NCBI GenBank assembly: GCA_000469685.2
Contig: LS997567.1
Location: 10,800,325 to 10,864,324 of the forward strand
Length of the DNA: 64,000 bases
Source: Haemonchus contortus
Taxonomy: Eukaryota > Nematoda > Chromadorea > Rhabditida > Trichostrongylidae
Direction of reading: 5' to 3'
Numbering within the stretch: position 1 is the first letter of the stretch; each line of letters begins with the position of its first letter. A program made the position numbers and the translations under genes. The notes beneath the pieces were generated by a model. It saw only the letters and a list, made by a program, of their open reading frames with translations. It was not told the DNA's origin and did no database searches. Positions 57,901 to 64,000 of this stretch are shown one piece after another.

Positions 57901-58835
57901 CAAAAAAGTTGAAGAATTCTCTGCAGCTAGGAATTGAACTATTGGAGACCACAATTAACATTGCAATCGATTGCCCTGCCTTACTCGATGCACCGACAAA
58001 ATGGATACACGTAACCTGATGTGGTGGCTACGAATAACAGACAAATTTCCCTCGCAGGATTTACGCCAAGAGTGTCGAGCAGTAGGAAAAGAAAACAAGT
58101 AGAAGGTTGGATAACAGCAAAAACAATAGCAGTAGAATACCACAGATCGAGAGCCTAGCGGAAAAGGACGTCGCAAGCAGAAAGCGCGCCTACCGAATGA
58201 CTACTCCGACTTCGGATCTTTCCCTCGTTAGAGAAAAAAGCGCTGATGCGATTTAACAACCTGTACGATGCCCTCAGGCGAACTTGGTGATGAAAAGCTT
58301 TATTGATGGCAGTAATCAAATAATATGCAACTGCAAATACTACAAAACACCACATATTTGCCATTGCCCAAAACTTTCTCTCAAGGACGTTCGCGCACAA
58401 ATAGAAAACGAATTGCCTATATCCATGCCACCAGTTGAGCTTGGCCTTGAAAACATGCAAAAAGCGAACACTACACTTATTGGGTTTAGGTAGATTTCTG
58501 TTGCTGCAGATCTACGAATGATCTCGTTGATCTCAGTGTTCAGTCACATAAAAAAAACAGTAGCCGGTCGTGGAAAAGCCTGGATTTTCTGCAATGCCGC
58601 ATAGATTTTCAATCAATGTGATGATTCTGTGTAGTGCTTTCAAATTGATATTGCAGAAATGACCAGCCTTCACTTCTCTCAGAGCACTTACCTGGCCACA
58701 GTTGGCTGGATCAGTGTTTTTTGTCGTTTCCTCTGCGTATTTTTCAATAGGCGTCCTACTTCCAGTAGCATAAAGTGCAGACGAAAGAGTTCGCTATCCT
58801 TCAATGCGTACTGCTATTGATGATACTTTACTTAC
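57901..58835. other. No recognised gene
   Basis: Overlapping frames on both strands at 58155-58493. The minus one has a hydrophobic stretch (FVVFAVAYYLI), but no family match or splice context supports either. Confidence 0.3.
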
Positions 58836-59240
58836 AGGGTGCGCCATATATATCGTAACTACTTCATACGGGAAGCGCATTTTTTTTGCATAACGAAATT
58901 TTCGATACCTGCACTTTCCACTACGTTTATGATATACTTTGGCTCAAACATCTGAAGTCGTCAATTTTCGGAAAATGGTGAAGACTCGCTCTTTCCTGCA
59001 GCAATCCCGTCTTCGTGCCAATCAAACGCCTCTGCAGCCCTTCTGAAGTCCATTGAAGCCCGTACGTGGAGAAAACACTGTTACTTCGTTAGGCTCCACA
59101 CGAAATAGGCAACTGCTCAACTCATTTCTAAACCTTCGTGGCGTGTGGGATAAAGATCTAACGAAACATCATAGAACTTTGTCCAGACACGAGGGATGGA
59201 TTTTGTCCTCGTATCTTGTATCCTCGATCGGTTAGAGGCA
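58836..59240 (+). mobile_element. Possible mariner-type terminus
   Basis: 'tacagggtgcgccatatatatc' in two pieces begins with TA and the CAGGGTG start common to many Tc1/mariner ends, followed by A/T-rich text. I did not find the matching right end, so only the left side is suggested. Confidence 0.3.
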
Positions 59241-60990
59241 GGTAGCATTGTTGTGATAAACTTTGTAAGACCAGTACTTCAAAGTGTTTTCGGCAAGCAT
59301 CCTCTCTCTAAAAATAATTTACAAATTGGATTGAAAGACCGAAAGAGAGCCGCGGAAGATGCATAGCTTGCTACATGGAATATCCTAAGATATAAGTCGT
59401 GCTTATAAATCATGCCGGAAGGGTCTCATCAAAATGCTCCAAGTGACACAAAAATTTTGTTTTGAGTGTTTTACCAAACTCTTACACATAGTATGTGTGA
59501 ATGACCAATTGAATACGCTTGATTTTGCTCCTCTCAATACTGTCCTAACATAAACCCTTGTTTTCTCTCATAACTTCTGTTGGAAGTAAAAGATTCATGA
59601 ACCCCAACGCCTCAAGGTTCTAAAGAAGGCTGTGAGCCTAGCTGATACTTGATACTTAAAAGCGTCAAAAAAATGTAAAAAAGGTCCAATAAATAGTGTA
59701 AATATTACCGTGGCCCGCCGGCGAGCCATGCAGTCCCAGGAGCACGATATGGTGTAGCGCGCCAGCGGGCCACACGGTCGTCAATGGGATAAGACTTGAG
59801 GGAGGGGGAGATCAGATTCAAAAAATTACGGCTCTGTTAAAGGCTCACTGTTGTGACGCACGCATTGAGGCGGGAAGTCCTTCTTGTGATACTAGCAAAC
59901 ACTACAACTTGTCGCGTTTAGATTGATTCACTGTTGCTGCATCTCCAAACGATGTCGTTGAATTCTCTCGCATAAATGAGAAGTAGCTAACAGCAGAAAA
60001 ACTTGGATTTCCGCAATGCCGTATAGATCCTTCACTAATGAAAAATTCTATGCAGTTCGTTTGTTGATAATGCAAGAGAGGTACTGATCGTGCTTCTCTC
60101 AGAGACTTTAATTTGGTCTATAGTCACAGCCCCTGTCAAACTACATCACACTAATGCCTGATTTTCCTCACCTCCAATTACCGTTCGAAGGGTGAAGTCT
60201 TTACGGTGAGATAAAAGTCCCCCTTGCTGATCAATTCTCGATTGTATGTCCGTTCACATTCCCATTATTGCGACCTAGAGGAGAGTACCGACAACGGTGT
60301 ACACGCCTTCCTTCCACCGGTGGGTACAACATGTACAGACTACTTCCCCGTCTGATTCCTTCAGCGAGAAATTTTGGTTGGCAACAACCTGTTACCGTAC
60401 ATGAAGGAGACTACCTCATTACTCGTGACAAACGCATATACTACTGTGTTGATGCATAATTATTGCGGATCTTTTAAACAATTTTACCTAAAGAAAGGAT
60501 AGAAATATTCAGCAAAGACATATTCAAATGATTACTCCGGAATATATCCACCATCTACGCCGAGCATTGCTTCTCGTTTGCTAGGCAGTCGACTTCACTG
60601 GCGAAGAAGCTCCGATTCTTGGAGGCGATCCACGCCTTGACGTCGGAAATCAAGTCATCCATTCCGTGGAAAGTTTTGTTCGCTAGCCGATTTTCAACGG
60701 AAGATTGACGTGATAATCTTTAGGAGTTTCTGTAGATGAATAGGGCGAATGTAGAAGCAGACTTCATTCCTTATTCATATTTGGCTGACTGTTCCATCGG
60801 CGAGAAGTTCGTTGAGACCACTTTATGACTGCGCCACCTTCCAACATTTCTCGAAATAATAGAGCATAATGTGACGCATATGACGATGACTTACTCGACA
60901 TATTTCTGTTGAGGAAAATAAGAAGATTATTTCTATCAAATCTCGAGTCCAATATGTAAATTGTATCGTGAGAAAAGAAGCCGGGGGGAC
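59241..60990. other. No recognised gene; palindromic repeat at 59705-59790
   Basis: Holds the second copy of the GC-rich palindromic repeat (inverted relative to 4404), in which GTGGCCCGCCGGCGAGCC is followed within 60 bases by a diverged inverted partner GCCAGCGGGCCAC. Elsewhere only short frames occur. Confidence 0.45.
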
Positions 60991-60997
60991 GGAACAT

Positions 60998-61232
60998 TCA
61001 CCCAGAACTGGATGGACGCGGCAAGTGGCGCGGCGAGATTAGTGGCGTTTAGGACGACTTTGGCCCATATCATTGGGGCGCAAACTCGAAGTAGAGTACA
61101 GTAGTGTGGTCAGATGATCGTACTAGTCGACTTTACTTAAAATTTGGGCCCCAATGTTAGGCGCGGAAGCCGTTTGAACCTTCACGAATTTCACCGCGCG
61201 ATTTGCTGCGTCCATCCAGTTCTGGGTGAACG
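60998..61232. repeat. Imperfect palindrome with GC-rich arms
   Basis: 'acccagaactggatggacgc' at 60999 is the reverse complement of the sequence ending near 61230, and the next parts (ggcgcggcgag.., ttgggcccc..) also pair loosely, giving arms of roughly 80-90 bases. The right arm is repeated directly at 61757-61838, so this belongs to a repeat family. Confidence 0.65.
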
Positions 61233-61334
61233 TACCCATACCCAAGAAGCCGCGAAGAAATCCACAATAATTATGCAACAACTTATTATGTCTACAATTT
61301 CCCGCCACATGTACGATGTATCGGAAACGGGCCA

Positions 61335-61413
61335 GTGTAAGGACACGGGACGAACGGGACAAATCCATTTAGCCACTGAATAGATTTGTCCCGTTTGTCC
61401 CGTGTCCTTACAC
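61335..61413. repeat. Hairpin: 31-base arms, 17-base loop
   Basis: 'gtgtaaggacacgggacgaa'+cgggacaaatc pairs with its complement at 61383-61413 with one mismatch (g/t). Such a long near-perfect stem is the strongest small hairpin of the window. It directly follows the palindrome at 60998-61232. Confidence 0.85.
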
Positions 61414-61756
61414 AGGACTGCTACCGCTGCCAGTTTGAAAATATCCTAGAACACTTCCTTGAACTCGACTGTAGCGATATGGGTCCGATACCTATTCAAG
61501 TTTGCAGAATTCATTAGTGGATTCGAACGCGTAGCACCAATCGAGATGATACTCTATTCTATTTAAACGTGCCTCGAAACCTATTTGACCACTAAGAAGA
61601 ACGAAGGTTTCAGCCACCCTGAAATGAATACCAATTGCGGTAAGTTTACCAAAATTTAGTGTCACTCTTCCACAAACTAGTGTTGTGCTTCATGGCTTCA
61701 ATTGAGCTTTTGGACAGGATTCGCCAGAAGGCGGTTATGCAATGCAACAACCCGAA

Positions 61757-61838
61757 GATTTTGGGCCCCAATGTTAGGCGCGGAAGCCGTTTGAACCTTC
61801 ACAAATTTCACCGCGCGATTTGCTGTGTCTCACTTGTT
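61757..61838 (+). repeat. Direct repeat of the 61148-61205 block
   Basis: 'ttgggccccaatgttaggcg'+'cggaagccgtttgaaccttc' and 'aatttcaccgcgcgatttgc' are nearly identical at 61145-61206 and 61760-61823. The frame through both reads alike but ends differently, so coding is not supported. Confidence 0.75.
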
Positions 61839-63085
61839 GTGAGACGAATCGGTGAAGAAACGCAATGGGCTTTGAAAAAGAGATGCGTTCTACCGGTAAG
61901 AACAAATTACAAGCTAGTAAGAGTCCAAGCGTCATACTGGGTGAGTTCTAGTACGCGTATTAAGATGTACTTATTCAACATCTAAAACATGCACTGAAGC
62001 AGGCATCAGTCAGAGGCAAATCAAAAAATATGGCTTGTTCATTGTCGTTGATACTGCTCTCGTTCAAAATGAATCACTTAGGGTTGATTGACGCCTTCAT
62101 CAAAGAGAAACTGAACGACAAACACCGTTTGCAGGGAGTGCTGACGTAAATAACCGCAGAATAGTATAATCACCTCAAATCTCGTTACTACACTGATCTG
62201 AATTTGACTTCACGTTTATAAATATACGAGAACCATAAACAAATGCTTGAGATTAGTTGACCGAAACTCCATTTCCTGGATAGAGCACATATTGAATTAG
62301 ACCTCTCAGGCCTTACCTGCTGAATTGATTGTCACCAGGAGGATTTTCAGAAGGTGAGAAAATCACTAATGAGAAGTTAGTTGCTGCCTGAAGATTGCTG
62401 CTCTTTGTGTCTCTTAAATTAGTCATCGATTATTTACAAATAATCTATTTCGTAACATAAGACACCAGATTCCTATGAACTTGCCTTTCCAGTACGACGC
62501 TAAGATGACCTTTCGTTAGGAAAGCGACGCCATTAATTGGATACTAGTCCCTTTCTCTTCCACCTGTTACCTGAATCATTCCTCGCAATTTATAACTTGT
62601 ACAATCTCCAGTAACAACTACTTGACAAATATCCACAACCTAGCTAAGCTGTAAGACACAGTCCAGGAGAAATAGCGTAAAGCACCGCAGAAGAAAATCA
62701 TATATCACACGTCAAAGTATTGCATAAAAACGAAACTTGCAGTTATGTAGTAACGCCCAACGATCGAATAGAATCGCGGCCGCGGCGCGGTCCATTTAGG
62801 CGGTTCATAAAGGATTTGCTGCCATCAGATACAGATGACAATGGAAGCGAGTTCTAATGAGTTAAATGCCCAGAAGGAACTCAACAAGTAATTTGATGAA
62901 GAGCATCTAGCTGAGTACCAAGCTATTCTTATATTAACATCTGTCCCACTGCTTTTGGCAGCAGCTGAGTTGCGGCTAAACTGGTCCAAGCGAAGATGTA
63001 AAGGGAGATGGGGCGTTCGAACAACGCTAATTTCTCGCTACTCTCTCACTAAGACAGTATTAGGAAGTGCTAAACTGAAGCTTCT
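61839..63085. other. No recognised feature
   Basis: About 1.2 kb with no frame or repeat of note except a GC-rich palindromic spot (gcggccgcggcgcgg) near 62776. Confidence 0.35.
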
Positions 63086-63089
63086 GACA

Positions 63090-63192
63090 ATAATCCTCGG
63101 TCGATGTGGCCATTCGAGGTTATGTGTGCGTATTGCGTTATCGAACGTTTATCTCAAGTCTGCGACACGATTCCAGGAAAAGTTCGATAAAC
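63090..63192 (+). repeat. Foldback-arm relic
   Basis: 'ggtcgatgtggccattcgag', 'tatcgaacg', 'tctcaagtctgcgacacgat' and 'tccaggaaaa' align with the foldback arm at 50350-50450 ('ggtcgcagtggccattcaag', 'ttcgaacg', 'atctgcggaacgat', 'tctgggaac') with many substitutions. Confidence 0.6.
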
Positions 63193-63306
63193 AGTTTCTT
63201 CTATGAGTTAACTTCCAAGTACGGCTTTCTATGAACCTCGGCATAACTGTATTGTTGAGTTTATTGTTTTTCTGAACTCTTCACGAGGTTTGTGAACAAG
63301 CTTTAC

Positions 63307-63345
63307 CAGGCTGACGTTTCGGCGATATCGGTTCTTCTGAGCCTG
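63307..63345 (-). ncRNA. Hammerhead-ribozyme-like motif, core mutated
   Basis: On the minus strand: stem I CAGGCT (63345-63340) pairs perfectly with AGCCTG (63312-63307). Between them lie CAGAAGA (where the core should be CUGANGA, so the essential U is A), a short stem II around CGAUAUCG, GAAA (63320-63317) and CGTC. ACGU is again self-complementary. The architecture matches 38470-38507, but the U-to-A change should abolish cleavage. It lies upstream of, and antisense to, the plus-strand Penelope fragment at 63462. Confidence 0.55.
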
Positions 63346-63461
63346 AAAGGATCACAACAATCTGTCTATACAAGTGGTATAGAAAGCCCAGCAATAAGAA
63401 TATTATTGTCCATAATCACTCAGCTCATCATTTTTATTTAAAACAAACGGCTCTTAGGAGT

Positions 63462-64000
63462 ATGTTCCGCACTGCTAAGAAGGTTTGCACGGGAGAAGAC
63501 GAGCGAAAAGAGTCGCTTAAAATGGCACACGATATAGCTTGGTCGAACGGCTACTACAATTTTCCAACTACGAGAGGAGCATCTTCTGGTGGCGTGATCC
63601 TCAGACATGGTAGTACTTCGATCGATGGGAAGATTCTTTTTGTACTACCTTTTATTGCTGATGAGGTCAGTGCTTCTATCAGAAAGTGCGTAAAGAGATC
63701 GTGTCTGGAAAATTTAGCTGCTATTGTAAACGTGCCACGTACAATCTAAAGAAGCGCCTAGTTCGGAACAGGCTATACGATCGCCCCTGTACGACCTCGA
63801 ACTGTGTGGTCCGCCCAGCTGGAAGGGAAGGTGATTGTAACATGTCTGGGGTGGTCTACAAAATTACTTGCCGTGATTGTGGTGATGAGTATATTGGCAA
63901 GACGGCAAGACCACTTCACGTGAGGGTCAAGGAGCACTTAGATTGCATGAGACGATTGAAAAAGTCTACCGCCTTAAGGAGTCACCGAATTCGAAGGCAT
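63462..64000 (+). pseudogene. Penelope-like element, connector and GIY-YIG endonuclease, cut by the window end
   Basis: The first frame (63462-63749) covers the connector, with 'LFVLPFIADEVSASIRKCVK'. After a one-frame shift near 63735 the next frame continues 'NLKKRLVRNRLYDR', then the endonuclease: GVVYKITCRDCGDEYIG and 'ARPLHVRVKEHLD'. The GIY-type 'VYKI', the CxxC pair, YIG, the Arg and the EHL block are all intact. These are the features of the Penelope GIY-YIG domain that nicks target DNA. The reverse transcriptase is absent upstream, so the copy is 5'-truncated, and it continues past base 64000. Same family as 38725-39060. Confidence 0.9.

Noticed and set aside
58155..58493. Membrane-protein exon
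   Set aside because: One hydrophobic stretch only; no splice sites or homologous family that I could defend.

Overview
This is eukaryotic, repeat-dominated DNA. It most likely comes from a parasitic nematode of the hookworm/strongylid type; that is an inference, since there is no species marker. The supporting signs are one split gene with short (54-80 bp) introns, a TTTCAG acceptor four bases before its probable start codon (typical of spliced-leader trans-splicing), and a mobile-element mix of CR1-like and RTE LINEs, BEL/Pao, Ty3/gypsy, mariner and Penelope-like elements. I see no bacterial operons, no CRISPR array, no rRNA and no convincing functional tRNA gene.

Host gene content is very low. 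The one gene I can support is the 5' part of a CLK/LAMMER-family protein kinase on the minus strand (exons between 19410 and 17631). Four exons join in phase and reach the glycine loop, the ATP-binding lysine and the alpha-C glutamate. The rest of the kinase domain is not visible between 17630 and position 1.

Layout. 1-17.6 kb: dispersed repeats, including a 0.6-0.8 kb inverted pair (1-775 and 11.9-12.7 kb), a tRNA-derived SINE, a mariner relic, a TG-rich block, and a GC-box repeat family containing a ~127-bp tandem array. 17.6-19.4 kb: the kinase. 21.5-24.3 kb: a second SINE, a broken gypsy integrase region and its probable 3' LTR, which carries a third SINE with a 13-bp target duplication. 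24.3-26.7 kb: GC-box repeat and a ~125-bp minisatellite. 26.7-31.2 kb: two near-identical Penelope-like elements (reverse transcriptase plus GIY-YIG endonuclease) head to head as a large palindrome. 31.3-33.9 kb: CR1-like LINE. 34-37.3 kb: BEL/Pao remnant. 38.3-39.1 kb: second Penelope family. 39.5-43.4 kb: mariner pieces, a TG-rich block, an RTE fragment and a 525-bp mariner MITE. 43.5-45.4 and 50.3-52.0 kb: two copies of a long-terminal-inverted-repeat (foldback) element whose arms contain tRNA-like sequence. 46.8-48.7 kb: GC-box and minisatellite repeats again. 53.1-57.9 kb: a minus-strand CR1-like LINE interrupted by an 881-bp mariner element. 58-64 kb: mostly unassigned, with hairpins and a third Penelope fragment running off the window.

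The most interesting signal is a set of three hammerhead-ribozyme-like motifs (31.2, 38.5 and 63.3 kb), each beside Penelope-like endonuclease coding sequence. Each has a self-complementary tetranucleotide where stem III should be, which is the arrangement expected of ribozymes that cleave as dimers. Hammerheads in Penelope-like elements are already known as a class; these copies and their variants are what deserve a check. The second signal is the palindrome, whose two arms share the same inactivating frameshifts, so the element was already dead when it was duplicated in inverted orientation.
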